Origin: Ctena decussata
Taxonomy: Eukaryota > Mollusca > Bivalvia > Lucinida > Lucinidae
Assembly: GCA_963989385.1 (NCBI GenBank)
Contig: OZ022499.1
Coordinates: forward strand, 50,581,757-50,645,756
DNA: 64,000 bases
Direction: 5' to 3'
Shown here piece by piece: positions 11,122-23,560 of the stretch; position 1 is the first letter of the stretch, and each line of letters opens with the position of its first letter. The translations under genes were made by a program, and so were the position numbers. The notes under the pieces were generated by a model, which did not search any database, had not been told where the DNA came from, and was given only the letters and a program-made list of their open reading frames with translations.

Positions 11122-14100
11122 GGTTCTGCAGTACACTTCGGCCATTTTGGACCATATTTCTGCATAAAATCACATCTAATCGCAGCCCAAATAAAGCAAT
11201 TTTTTTAAATAAAAGTGGTTCTTTACCCTAGAGTAGATATAATGAAACTGTATCTCTAAATGTACAGAATGCTATTGTAAAAGGTACCTTTGAAGAGTTC
11301 TCATTTTTTTCGTTTTTCTCTCACATGGTCAAAATTTGTCCAAGTCCATTTTATACAAGAAAGTGTTGATATTATCCCCGTGATGTCACATGATATTATT
11401 CAAGCATTACTGAGTTTGTCCCCCTGAACACACTGTTCACCCAGATGCAACAAGTTGGTGCCCATGCCAAAACATGCTCATATAAGTTTATGGGAAAATG
11501 CACTTTTTGAAGTGCATGCTACATGTACTATTATTTGTCTGTGTATTGTAATAGAAGTGCTAGGAATTTGCCATCAGTGTTGAAGGCAGCAAGTTCCAGC
11601 AGCTAAGCCTGGTTAAGTAATTGAAACTGTGGGGGCTTCGAGCCTAATGTGAAGCCATATATCAGTTATGAATCATTCTTTCTATTCTGTATGTTAAGTG
11701 CTTATTTTGTACAGTCTTTCACAACAATGTTCTGTATCATCAATTCAATATAATGATTAAAACGTTCATCTCTGTGATTTACTTGTCTTTTAAAAATCAT
11801 GTTATAACAAGTGATAAACAGCCTAGACTTTTCATTTGCTCCTTACTTGGAGCCCTTTACTCCATTTGTTTGGATGGGCACTCCTTTTTTCAGAGAATAG
11901 TCCACTCTTGATTTCTGAAAGTCAAAGTTCATCTCAAACTACTGGTAGCTCAAAGTCAATTTTCTGATCCCGGAAAATTTATTTTGAGATACCAGTAGTT
12001 TATAATAACAGGAGATGAAATATGTCCAAACCATTTTCTTTGATTTAAGAGGGTACTTTGAAATATCAGTGTTTGAGATAACAAGAGTTAACTATATCGT
12101 AAAAACTGCATTATCGTAAAAACTGCATTATGGGACATCTACGTTTTCTCAAGATATCTGTAAGCGACTCTTATTTCAACATCCTACTGAAAACCCTGGA
12201 GGGATTTTCTTTCTGTTCACAGGGGCCGAAAATGCAGAGCCCTATTGTCGATGGAAATATCATTAAAATCATGCAGAATTGACAATGTTTAAAAAACCCA
12301 AGGTTTGGGAAAAAGGCAACATTCTCAAAATACTTGGAAAAGCTCTGGCACATACATGTACTACCTAAATCAATATAAAAGCTTAATCTTGTTATGCATT
12401 TTGCAAATTTAAAGCCTATTGTATTTCTTCCGATAAATCTCTCTAACAAACACTCCTTCCCTTATTTTTTCTGTAAAGATTGACAAAATAACAAAAAGAT
12501 TGGCTCCAGACCACCATTTTTTATTCATTGACATAGTTTTGTCTAAAGAGTTTCATATACCGACCCTAGGACTAGCACTGCCCCTGGCATTTATTAAGAC
12601 ACATACAGTACTTTCTCAGTAAGGTGCCATTATGGATAGCTAATTATGGAAGTTCTTTGCGCGTTTGTTATTCATATAAAATTGTTTAGTCTCTCATACC
12701 TGCAGGGGAGTTTTTTATGGCCCTACCAAACATTTATCACCTAATGCAGCAAGAATAAAAAAAAATCTGATGGATGAGCTTCTGGAATCAAAGAATGAAA
12801 TTAGCAGACTCTGTTCATGTGCAGTTATTTAAATTTGCAACTTTACTGCCCATATACCCCTGCCCAGAAAGATCGGATAGAAAAAAAATGAATTGGATGA
12901 AAAAGTCAGCTACAAACAATCCCCATAAAGCACCTACTGCAAGAACAGCAGAGCCTTGTTCCAACATTGGCCAGTATCAGCAGTACTCCCCAGTGCTAAA
13001 GGCTGTCTTGGCATCTTCGCCCTCCCATTTATCTCCAAGTGTTAGAAATAATACTATATTTGTGACATGAAATTAAAACTGCCCATAGAATTAATGTTTT
13101 CATATATTCTCCCCTATTTCAATTGTTCTGTGTACAACTGGATATCCGGAGTGTTTGACAGCTATGCTGTGATACATATATTTGCTTGTAGACATTTAAA
13201 GCCTTGCATTTGTGATATTGAGTCAGAAACTTGATTCATGAAAAATCTCATGCTATAATTTAGATACAGAGTTTAAAAAATAAATTCCATGTGGCTGAAA
13301 CAGAATATGTTAGTATCATGCATCTAAATCCATTTGATAAGACAGTTATAGATTTTTTGGATTGTTTTTTTATAAGAGACCCCCCCCTTCCCTCCCCCAT
13401 TCTTGAAGCTGAAAAAATAGTGATATCACTCATTCAATGTCACATCAACATATAAATTTATACAGTCAGAGAAGGGCTGCAACAGGCAAAATTATGCAGC
13501 CATTAAAACGATGGTAATACCATTTTAGCTACCTATACAGTGGCTGTTGACCGAGAACACGGTAGCAAAAATTACCAGTAACGATGAACGATACTATTGT
13601 TAGTGGCTGTCGACCGAGCTGAAAGTGCTGTTGATTATCTCTGTCAACAGCCACTTTTGCATGTATGGCTGATGAATGTTTCGGTCAACAGCGCAGGTAG
13701 GAAAATTGGTATTACCCACTTTTAAATGTGGAATATTCAACCTGCATATCAAAGATATTTTTCAGGGTTATTCCACAACATATGTCTAAACAAACACACA
13801 ACCAAATATACATACCCACCCACACACCAAATTTTTGACAGACATGATGCATACTGACATATGTGGTCAGAAGAAACAATGCTGTTATAAGATTGTAAAT
13901 ATGGCAACAGTTTCACAGGTAACTTTCACAGGTGAAATAGGTATTAAATATAAGGCCAATAAAATGATACATGTGTGTTTTCAGTAACATTTGATTTCCA
14001 ATATAGATGGTATATCAGACTCGTTTTGTTTAAAAAAAAACTATATTGAGACAATAGGGAGTCAATATGGATGACTAAGGGAATACCCAAGAAATCTTTC

Positions 14101-14436
14101 CAAACATGTCGGTGTTGCAGTGGAAAAACTCTAGACATCACTGACTCGCCTGAAACATGCAACTTTTTAATGTAAGCCTAAGCAGGGTATATGTCAACAC
14201 TTTCTTGTATAAAATGGACTTAGACAAATTTTGACCATGTGAGAGAAAAACGAAAAAAATGAGAACTCTTCAAAGGTACCTTTTACAATAGCATTCTGTA
14301 CATTTAGAGATACAGTTTCATTATATCTAGGGGAAAGAAACACTTTTATTTCAAAAATTTGCTTTATTTGGGCTGTGATTAGATGTGATTTTATGCAGAA
14401 ATATGGTGCAAAATGGCCGAAGTGTACTGCAGAACC
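11122..14436. mobile_element. 3.3 kb TTAA-flanked element with ~248 bp inverted repeats
   Basis: The segment 11122-11369 reappears in inverted orientation at about 14193-14436, opening GGTTCTGCAGTACACTTCGG on the left and closing with the complement on the right. TTAA sits exactly outside both ends (11118-11121 and 14437-14440), the duplication expected of piggyBac or Kolobok superfamilies. The interior has no long frame and no recognisable transposase, so it is non-autonomous. It carries a nested MITE at 13513-13716 and a direct repeat TATCGTAAAAACTGCATTA at about 12096-12130. Confidence 0.8.
13513..13716. repeat. Nested MITE with GGTAATACCA termini
   Basis: Ends are GGTAATACCATTTTAGCTAC and the inverted GTAGGAAAATTGGTATTACC. 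Inside, AGTGGCTGTTGACCGA is mirrored by TCGGTCAACAGC, and a second GTGGCTGTCGACCGAG / CTGTCAACAGCCAC pair makes a compound hairpin. Confidence 0.7.
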
Positions 14437-14444
14437 TTAAGTCT

Positions 14445-14800
14445 TTAAAATAAGTTTGGTAAAGACTTCAACAAGCTTGTTGAGAAATCTAATTCTACAC
14501 TTGGCTTTTTGAAAAGAAATTTGAAACATTGTCCTTCAACCTGTAGGAAAACAGCATACCTCTCACTCGCTCCCTTAACTTTGGAATATAGCTCTACTGT
14601 TTGGGACCCACAATTACGAAAAGATATAGACAAATTGGAAAAAGTACAATGCCAGGCAGCCAGATTCATCTCAGGTGACTACAGCACACAAGATCAAGGT
14701 TGTGCATGATCTGGCTCTACCATTATCTCAAAACAGAAGGAAGGGGAACCGCAGACCTGTTTACTCTCAGACTTTGCCATGTGTATAGTCAGCGTATTTT
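14445..14800 (+). pseudogene. Non-LTR retrotransposon remnant (reverse-transcriptase C-terminus)
   Basis: The conceptual peptide TLGFLKRNLKHCP followed by LEYSSTVWDPQ and DKLEKVQCQAARFISGDY is the same conserved C-terminal region as at 10224-11075. The frame is lost after about 14705 ('STQDQGCA'). Around 14985-15070 another fragment (AEMRKRAGYGNYDSSLA) may belong to it. G-rich sequence at 14830-14865 follows. Confidence 0.65.
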
Positions 14801-15557
14801 ACAGTACTTATGTGTAGTAAAAGCATGTTAGTGGTTGGGTGGGGGTGGGGTGGGGTGGGGGTGGTTCAGGGGTCTTATCTTTTTTTTTTTAAATTTGACA
14901 AATTTGACATAGTGGTTTCTAGCCTAGGCTGTTTCTCTCTTTTTAAAATCAGGTCTTTCATAGGTATAAGTAAAGCAGAAATGAGGAAAAGAGCTGGGTA
15001 TGGCAACTATGACTCATCTTTGGCAAGTGCCAGCGTTTATAGGACCACTCTTTTCTATCCTAATAGATAGTAGGGAAATATTTATCACACCTCAATAATC
15101 TCTGTCAGTTAATGAATTCATTTTCACAGGATATATTATACATCTGTAATGATGATCAATAGTACACAGTTATGATCAACTTTTTCGATTGTGAAAACAC
15201 ATGACAATGGAGTGTAGCTGACAAAATCAGTTTGATATCATGATATAAAATCAACAGACCATGACTAATATTGCAATTGTTGAACTTCTCCTGAAGATTA
15301 GAGACTGGCAATTACACATGCAGCAAAATTTGATTGTTTGTTTGCAGTAAAATGCACTGTTGACCAGCTATCATCTGTGTTAAATAGATGCATTAATTAG
15401 GGGCCAGAGCATCCAAATATGGTCCAAAATCACTGGAAAAGGCTTGAAAAACTGGATTTGCACTCTTGCGTAGTTTTAGATGGCTGAAATGTAGAGCGTA
15501 TTTTTAAGCCAAAAAGCGTATAAAATACACCAAAATCGTGAAACGTGTTCGGACATA

Positions 15558-15640
15558 TTTCGCCTCGGGTGAGGATCGAACATACGACCTCTGGCTTCAG
15601 AGTCAAGTGCACTAACCACTGAGCCACCGCATTTCATCAC
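15558..15640 (-). repeat. tRNA-like sequence (SINE head or tRNA pseudogene)
   Basis: Read on the minus strand, GCGGTGGCTCAGTGGTTAG gives an A box, CTTGACTCTGAAGCC resembles the anticodon arm of a Gln-type tRNA, and GTTCGATCCTCAC gives a B box. The stems are imperfect, so it is more likely a SINE head than a working tRNA gene. Confidence 0.5.
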
Positions 15641-15676
15641 TATTTAACCCGTCCCACAGGTTACATTGACAATTTA

Positions 15677-16163
15677 GAAAGAAACTAGTCTCAAAGGCAA
15701 ATGGCAAAGAATGTATGAGAATTCAGAGTCAACAAACAAATTGCAGGAAATAATTCCAACTGTAGGGAAAGTGTCAAAAGTATATGACGATAGATCGGTA
15801 ACCATAGGTATTAATCAGATCACAACAGGGCAGGCATACCTGAACTATCTTATAGCTAAAATAGATAATACCAAATCAGACTTACATGTATGCGAAAATT
15901 GCAATGTCAAAGAGACAACCACACATTTCATCTATAACTGTCAGAAATATAACAAAGACAGAAAAGTATCAAAAGATTCAGTAGAGAGCATTTTAAATCA
16001 GCATGGATTAGGACACATAACAGATCTAAATTTCCAAGTTTTGACTGGAAACCTAGGGGACGCACCAAAGGAGGCAAATTTAGAACTGAGAAAAGCATTA
16101 GAAAAGTATATTAAGAGTACAGGAAGATTGAAGTGTACCCATAACAGGGGGCATTCCACTTAA
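15677..16163 (+). pseudogene. Non-LTR retrotransposon C-terminal fragment with CCHC motif
   Basis: An open frame runs from after a TAG at about 15674 to the stop at 16161. The segment GQAYLNYLIAKI, followed by CENCNVKETTTHFIYNC, has the C-x2-C-x8-H-x4-C pattern that ends many R1/Jockey/I-group LINE polyproteins. An A-rich tail (16165-16205) directly follows the stop, as expected at a LINE 3' end. The copy is 5'-truncated: no endonuclease or polymerase is present. Confidence 0.65.
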
Positions 16164-16164
16164 G

Positions 16165-16205
16165 TACAAAAAAAAAAAAAAAACAGAAAAAAAAAGAAAA
16201 ACTTG
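16165..16205 (+). repeat. Poly(A)-like tail of the LINE fragment
   Basis: A run of 15-plus A residues, then CAG and further A-rich sequence, directly follows the stop codon at 16163. From 16206 to 17355 no gene or element was recognised, apart from the G tract at 16720 and a short GT repeat at about 16850. Confidence 0.6.
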
Positions 16206-16719
16206 CTCGACACCTGCTTCACATGTGAGAAAGCACCTAGAGTTTGCATTAGAGTAATTTCAGCACATAGAGAACATCGCTGGTGTGATATTGGCTTAGA
16301 GAATCTACAACAACAACAAGAGTCTGTGTTGCTTTGGTCGATGAAAAAACTGCTCAAAATACCCGACTTAAGCATGCACACAATATCATAATATGAAATA
16401 CCTCAGAGAATTTTACTAAGATGATATACCTGTGTGAGTATACATGTACCTGCCAGATGCTTCGGCCAGATGGCTATGAACTTATGCACACTGCCATTCG
16501 AATTTTTAATAGGAATGTAAAATCTATGTTCACAGTCTAGTTGGCATTGGTGGCATGCAGGTTATGGTAATGTGTCTTTTCAAATTTTATCTTTTGTAGT
16601 ATAAACATTTGTATGCAGAGCTCCAGATAGATGGGCATAGTGGGGATGGTATAGGGTTGGTATTTCTTTTTTGTTCTATTTTAAGCATGTATTGTGGCCC
16701 TTCATTAGAGCTGTCTCAC

Positions 16720-16752
16720 CGAGGGGGGAGGGGGGGGGGGGGGGGGGGGGCA
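16720..16752 (+). repeat. Homopolymeric G tract
   Basis: GAGGGGGGAGG is followed by more than twenty consecutive G residues. It can form a G-quadruplex and is a likely site of assembly-length error. Confidence 0.9.
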
Positions 16753-17359
16753 GCTAGTGTTTTTGCCTCTTAAAGTCTGGAGCACTGAGTATACCTATGT
16801 CTGCAAATTTTTTTATGCCTGTATGTAGTATGTGTGGGGATGTAATTTTGTGCGTGTGTGTGTGTGTTGTTTCAAAATAGAAGCTCAGTCCTTTTTAATT
16901 GTATTTGATTTTGAATTGCCATTTACAAATAGTGGACCTTCCATATGACTTTAGTGTTTGATGAAATTGTTTTTGTTAAAGTGAAGATAAAACAGTACTG
17001 ATGTTCCGGTCAAAATAAGGGCTGAGAGGAGCTGTACTGTTGTTCTCTGTGGTGTTGTATATGGAGGGTTAACTAATAACTATGTAGTCATGTGTTTGTA
17101 AATTATTCTTAGAGCCTAGCCTAAGTCAATTATATGTTAGTGATATGTCAGAAAGATGATCATCAGTTGTCCTCACTATCAATAGTGAATGGTGAGATTG
17201 GCTGTTGATCAAACATTTCTAGAGAGGAGATATGCATATTTGATTTCCTTTAAAAACACTCATTTTTCTGCATGGACTTGAGTGATAATGAAATCAGACA
17301 GTTTATAGATTAACAATTATGGTTTGGTATTGTTTAAGGTACCATGATTGTTGCAGATC

Positions 17360-19695
17360 ATATATTTCGGGTTCGACCACTTACCGAAATAACCGGAATA
17401 ACCGAAATAACTACCGAAATACTGGAATAACCGACGATTTACCGAAATAACTTTAGAAATACCAAAATAACTATTATTCATGTTTAAAGTTGTCACTTTT
17501 GTGAGATATTTATAAAATTACTTTGTATTCATGACTTCTGCTGATCATTTTTATTTCAAAAATATTATAATTAACAGGCTTGATAATTTTAACCGTGTAA
17601 AATGGTGGTTAGATTTTGTGGGGCCATTAGTCAATGATGAAAACTCCATTTAGCTAAACCCAAGGCTAACCATCTTCACGTGTCCTATCTTCAACTGGTG
17701 TTCTTTCTCTTTTGCTTTAATTTCGCATATTTTTTTTTTCTTAAAAGAAATTTTATGCGGATCTAATTCCCGGTTATTACAGTCATTTTCCATATTTAAG
17801 TTTTACGGTACTGCCCGTATTTTGTGGTACAAAGCAGGCCCAGTAGGCACACAAGGTTGACTCAACGTTGAATCAATGTCATGACGTTGCATCAAGATTG
17901 AATCAAGGCTGATTCAGTCTTGTGTGTCAAGTGGGGGGCAGCCAGTTTCCATGCATTTTACCGTAACATTTACGTGCTTTACTTTTCGCAAAGTGAGAGT
18001 GAAAAACAAAAAAGAATACCTGTTCAGAGACTGCTCATTGTCAACAAATAATTTACCCTTTGACTGTCAGATATAAACCGATATTTTATGACATTTTCGA
18101 TTTAAGCAACAACAAATATTAATGCCCGTAATGTTATATTATATAAACACAAGTAAATAAACAATACTTGGATGCATTTTTTAGTGTTAAGTTATGGCGG
18201 CGTTGATACGTGTGATCTTAGCATAATTTCCCAAACACAGCTAAAACAAAACTTAAAATCGTTCATTCTTATTTTATCAATGTTCAATGTTATGCTAGTT
18301 TATGCATGAAACGCTGCTCCTTTGCTTATCCCATACTCATATTTCTAAAAAAAATATTGGCGATTTTAGTATTTTCAAAATTATTGCTTATTTTGGTAGG
18401 GCTTTTATGCCTTTGACAGCACAGACCTGATTGCAACCATTGATTTTCAAACACAAATCCTAATTCTAACTCAGTCTTACCAAGTAGTAGGTGTCAGAGG
18501 AGGAAAGTACATGTACAAACTGTGTGTGGAAAGGGCAACTTTCTGTAGCATATGTAATGATCTTATGATAGCAAAATATTCTGTAAGCAGGCAATATTAG
18601 GAGGGGTCCTCCTATATTTTAAAGCAGGCACAACATTTATTGCGCATGTCTTTCCTGCAAACCAATTTTCATAACAAAGAATACGTTTAGAATGGATATC
18701 GAGGTCCTGTTTTAGTCAAGTTTTTGCAAAGTGTTTGTATGGGGGTGGGGGACATGACATTCACTAGAACAGATGCATGTAATAATAATGACTTTTTTTT
18801 ATAGAGGAGGCCCAGTTGGACATATATCCAATCTTCCCTGGGGTCCTCAAACTAACTTAATAGATGTTGATAATTCATATGTATAAAGGGGGTCTGGGGC
18901 GCAGCCCCCAGAAGCCGAAACAATTTAGAAAATAACGTTCTGACAGACAGTGCTCCCCAGCTCCTCAAAATTACAAGCTTGCTCCCCAGCTCCTTGAAAA
19001 TATTTGCAAGTACCCCCCCCCCACCCCTCCCTGCTCCCTGAAAATAAATGGCCTTTCTCCCCAGCTCCCCAAAACCCCTGGGAGGGCCTCTAACTGTTTT
19101 CCACATTATACAGCAGTGATATAGATATTTTTTGTTAGAAATTATAATGTCAAAAATATATAAAACAAATAAATTTAAATAAAAGTGAAAATGGAATGGA
19201 ATTAAAACATATTACTCTAATACAACACTCTATAGTTGCAGCTCATAGTTGGTTAAAATATCGAACATCGAATAGCTTGTACTGGTTTTCAAATTGTATA
19301 CATTTAACTTTTTTTTTTATATCCCCTCACGCCCATCATCTTTTTTGAACCAAAAATATATATTTTACATTAAACAACCAAAAATGTATAGATTATGTAC
19401 ATGTGGGACAGATAAATAAATAAAATATTATGCATTTAAATGATACGGAATGCAAGTTTAAGGAAACTCGGGGACTTTTTAAAAAAGGAAACAATATACC
19501 AGCTCAATCAAAAAAATTTCTAATATACTACCAGTCTAACGCAATGAATCAATTTAGGGTAATAATCATTGAATTAGTATATTCTTAGTAAATTTTATGA
19601 TAATTATGGTTATTTTGGTATTTTCCAAGGTTATTTCGGTAAATCGTCGGTTATTCCAATTATTTTGGTAAGTCGTCGTACCGATATATTTCAAC
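17360..19695. mobile_element. 2.3 kb element with ACCGAAATAACC-rich inverted ends
   Basis: The left end (17360-17470) contains CCACTTACCGAAATAACCGG, more ACCGAAATAAC units and CCGACGATTTACCGAAATAA. The right end (19590-19695) carries the same words inverted, including TTATTTCGGTAAATCGTCGG and TATTTTGGTAAGTCGTCG. The terminal repeats are thus long, internally repetitive and inverted. The interior has no long open frame. It holds a short CAACGTTGA palindromic repeat (17847-17930) and C-rich sequence (19010-19030). Superfamily unknown. Confidence 0.65.
17847..17930. repeat. CAACGTTGA-type palindromic repeat
   Basis: ACACAAGGTTGACTCAACGT leads through GAATCAATGTC and CATCAAGATTGAATCAAGGC to a closing CTTGTGTGT, so the ends are inverted and the inside repeats the word 'GTTGAATCAA' in both orientations. 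A related cluster lies at 22683-22770. Confidence 0.55.
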
Positions 19696-20699
19696 ATGTC
19701 TAGTTGATGAATAGGAAGAATTTCACTTCAAAACCTGATTTTCAAAAAAAAAAATGCTCATTTTACTCCATGGACTTGAGCTAGTTGAAAATTGTACAGG
19801 ATACTCTTGAGTAAATGCAAAGAAGGATCTTTATAGTGCAGTAAGCTGGCTTTGTTTTTTCAGATCTCAGTGTACTTCGGAGTCATTAATCCAGTTTCTC
19901 AACAGTGTGTTTAGTGCGTCTTAAATTTAAAACATGAAAAGGACATTCAGCGCACCATCTACTACACGAGTACAAGTGTGTTAAATCTACCTAAAGAAGA
20001 ATACCCAGAGAAACATACCGAGAGATCACTACAGCCAATTGGGGCTTAGTAACAACCAACCAACCAACCGAACCTATATTTCAAATATAAAAGTAGACTG
20101 CAACTGAGGTTATTTTTAATAAGCCTCCCATGGAGGCATGAAAACAGGACATGCTGGTCAGCAGAAGATGGAAGAAATAAACAAATCGTATAAGGATACA
20201 ATAAAATAATCAGGAAATGTTACCATTTCTCTGTAAATTCGTCACAGAGCGACTTTTTGTTAGCTATTTTCTCAGCATTTCGCTCTTCTTGCTCTTCAGA
20301 TGTTGGTTCGAATCCACTTCTCAACTTCATTTCTTTACTTCAGACGACGCAACTGACTACAGTTTAATGGGTTGAACAGTAAATTATCAAAAACAAAAAA
20401 AGAGAAACTCAGAAAAATGTGATGAACAGGAAATCGTAACTGTAAACAACGTCCAAAAGTAACGAAGTTTTTCATTGGCCTTTGCTTCTTTATCATCCAA
20501 TGAAATTTGCTGTTACAACCGACCCTGAGAAATATTCAATTGGACCGAAAAGGAACATAATAAACCCAAAAGGCAACTATTGGCTTAGTGCCCGTGGATG
20601 ATTCAAAACTAATCACACACAGCTCTGTGTAAACCCATAGGGTGGGGTGGTACCAAGTAAAACTTTAGGCCAGTACCTAAGATTTGTCTCAGAAAATTA

Positions 20700-21012
20700 C
20701 ACTTGGAGTATGACTGGCACTCTGGAGAACCTTTGTGGGAATCTCTGAAAAGGAGAGGAAAGATAGTAGACTCATAATGCTTTACGAAGTCTGAAGGGTA
20801 CAGCTAATATATCCATTAATAACATCGTTTCCCCAAGCAGGGGTATAAGAAATCACCATTCCGTGGCATTCAAACCCCATTGGCTGTGACTGACATTTTC
20901 TTCCCCACACTACAGAGATTGGAACTCCCTGGCAAATTCCCTTTTTTATGCTGCTGAGTGTGCAGAGGATGCAGTTACTAAGTTCACTTCTCTTGTAAAG
21001 AATAGGGACTAG
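20700..21012 (+). pseudogene. Non-LTR retrotransposon 3' end (RT C-terminus)
   Basis: One frame reads RGIRNHHSVAFKPHWL and, after a frame change, RDWNSLANSLFYAAECAEDA, then VTKFTSLVKNRD and stop at 21012. This is the typical last stretch of CR1/Jockey-like reverse transcriptases (R..R.H......R...FFP..I.DWN.LP). Stops and frameshifts make it dead. Nothing was recognised in 19696-20699. Confidence 0.65.
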
Positions 21013-21295
21013 CTTCCCTGATTAAAGTTCTGATAAATGATTGTTCATGGACATATTACCAGTAAACAATTTGGATACTGATAAAAACATGCCAAATAAA
21101 AACAAAATCCATAACAAAGTTGAAAAAAAAGAGTTATCAAAAAGTTTACTATAACACTTTAATAACAGAATTTAAGCTTCTAGGTCCAAAGAGTATTAAA
21201 GTTATGGAGCGTTCATGAGTGTAGACAAGAAATAGTGCATGAAATCATCAAGGGGAAATGACTAATTGACTATGAAACCCAGAGCTGCCATTCTA

Positions 21296-22287
21296 ACAAG
21301 GGCTTCGCAAACGGCGCATAATACGCCCGTTTTAATCCCATGTCAGAAGGAGTTAACAGAATGAACAAGATTGTTTACAAAAGAATGGACAGGCAGACAA
21401 ACAGGGACAATGACTCTATAATTAATGATTGCAACATTATTTTAACGTTTAACACATCAATACTATTAGTATACAAAAATCAGCTTTCAAGGTCATATGG
21501 CTCAGAAGTTGAGTGAAGCCAAAGTCAAACAAGGGAGATAATTCATGAATTTAATATACAAGAGTTACCATTTTTAGTTTTAATACAGTCCCTTGACAAT
21601 ATACAAATCAGGAAATTTATGCAAGGGCAGATAATTCAGTAAGTAAGAGTTGTGGTTCTTGCTCAGGATACATTGCCCCATTAAAATACACATTTCTACA
21701 GTTTCATTATAATATTTCAAACAGTTAAGGAGATATGGAGTGACTTGGAATAGCCTAAAATACTTATAAAAGAGAAGTTACTCCATAATTAAGTAAGGGG
21801 AAGCAACCATTCTTATATGCAACACATTGTCTTATGATCAGCTACATTGCTATAAAGTTTCATCATGATATTCCAAAAGGTTACCAAGTTATGGTGTGCA
21901 CAAGATGAGTATACACAAAACTAATTAAAGGGACCTAACTCTAAAACGAAGTAAGGGAGAGCAACCATTGTTGTACGCGACATATCGTTAGTCTTCATAC
22001 TCACTGCTATGGAGTTTCATTAAGTTATCCAAAACGGTTATCTAGTTATGGCCCGCACAAGACTTGTAGGCAAAAAAATACTCAAAGGGGCATAACTTTG
22101 AAACTAAGGAAGGGGGAGCAACCATTCTTATACATGACACGTTGCCCCGAACTAATACATATTCCTACCAAATTTCATGGAGATATCCCAAACGGTTACT
22201 GAGTTATGGCGCGCACAAGAATGTTTACGGACGGATGGACAGCGCCATGACATAATACATCCGTTTTTTCAAAACGGGCGTATAAAA
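21296..22287 (+). mobile_element. Tandem-repeat element (GCGCATAATACGCCCG type), near complete
   Basis: The 5' end ACAAGGGCTTCGCAAACGGC with CATAATACGCCCGTTTT faces a 3' end with ACGGACGGATGGAC microsatellite and a terminal hairpin CCGTTTTTTCAAAACGGG, then CGTATAA. The interior is three or more diverged monomers of about 150-158 bp sharing GAGCAACCATTCTTATA and TATCCAAAACGGTTA. The layout matches the element at 6194-8666. No coding capacity. Confidence 0.75.
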
Positions 22288-22453
22288 ATGTGTAAAAACA
22301 TCATGACTTATTCCTCGATTCCTTTCCTTGACTGGGCGGTGCTTATTTCTGACCTTACCTTCGACGAGTATATTTCTAAAAAGGTATGCCGTAATAATTT
22401 TATGCTCACTCGCGCAGAACAAAGCTCACCTTTACAAAATGCATGGAGTGATC

Positions 22454-22604
22454 TCGGGTTTAACGTCCCACCAACAACGAGGTCATATGGAGACGGGCCC
22501 TCGGTTTAAAGTCTCATCCGAAACACCGGAGAAGCGGGGGATCGATCTTGCAACCCCTGGATTGGTAGTCTGGAGTGTTATCCACTACACTACATCCGCA
22601 CCTC
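22454..22604 (-). repeat. tRNA-derived SINE with long target duplication
   Basis: On the minus strand the head GCGGATGTAGTGTAGTGGAT plus AGATCGATCCC supplies A and B boxes, and the tail has GTTGGTGGGACGTTAAAC. The flanks 'caaaatgcatggagtgatc' and 'caaaacgcatggaatgatc' form a target duplication of about 19 bases with two mismatches. Confidence 0.7.
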
Positions 22605-22682
22605 AAAACGCATGGAATGATCGGGGATCGCACAATCTTCTTTTTTTTCTTCTTTCAACCCAGCATACATACATTGTCTAAA

Positions 22683-22770
22683 CAACGTTGTGACGACGTG
22701 GAAGCAACATTATGATGTTGGAACAACCTTGCAAATACGTCAATAAAGCGTCATAGCGTTGCATCGACGT
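22683..22770. repeat. CAACGTTG-word cluster
   Basis: CAACGTTGTGACGACGTGG, GCAACATTATGATGTTGG and GCGTTGCATCGACGTT make a small cluster of related palindromic words, similar to 17847-17930. Confidence 0.45.
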
Positions 22771-22999
22771 TCTTCAGACTTTGTTTCAATGCAGTGTGCC
22801 TTTACCAACTGTTTCATCATTTGTGATGTCCGATAGCGTTTACTAGGCATTTTTAATCTCACAATTATGCATAACAACTCACGTGCATGCTACTTTACCG
22901 ATTTTTCATGTGGACTGCTCAGTTTTGACTTTGAATGGTAAGCGTCTAACTGCCCCGCCCAGTCTTCCAATTGTGACTTTAGAATACTAGTACTTTGGT

Positions 23000-23560
23000 G
23001 CAGCTGCCAGGAAATTTCCATCAAAATCATCCAGAAGAATTAACTCATGATGTGTGAATGTGACATGCCATTCTGATATGCCACTCATGGTCATTACCTA
23101 CATAAGTGCACAGTATCAAGAAAATATTCCAGTGTCATAAAAATTTGGGGATAAATTGCAGCTCAAACCTCAAAGGGGAAATAACTCGAAGTATGAAGGT
23201 GAGAGTTGTCATTCATGTACACAACACATCATCATGACCTGTCCTACATAACTGTGAAGTATCATAAAATATTTCAAAGGGTATTCAAGTTATAGAGTGG
23301 TCACGAACTCACAGCTAAAACCATCAAGGAGAAATAACTCCATAAGAAAGCAAGAGTTGTCACGCTCGTATGGGACACATTGTCATGTTTATTTCAAAGG
23401 GTATTCATGTTACAGAGAGGACACAAATCTGCCAAAAAGACACCAAAGGGGAGATAACTAGAAAGTATAAACACAAGACTTACCATTCTTGTAAGCCACA
23501 GGTCTTGACCCGTTCTACATACCTATGAAGTTCTATGAAATACCTCAGGCTATTCAAGTC
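23000..23560. repeat. Diverged ~156 bp tandem monomers
   Basis: Three or four decayed copies of the monomer seen in clean form at 63296-64000 are present. Shared phrases are GGGGAAATAACTC, GAGTTGTCA, CATCATGACCTGT and TATCATAAAATATTTCAAAG. No ends were recognised. No feature was seen in 23561-24120. Confidence 0.6.

Noticed and set aside
12774..13070. 98-codon frame inside the TTAA element as a transposase remnant
   Set aside because: No DDE-type motif or similarity to a recognised family; low-complexity composition.
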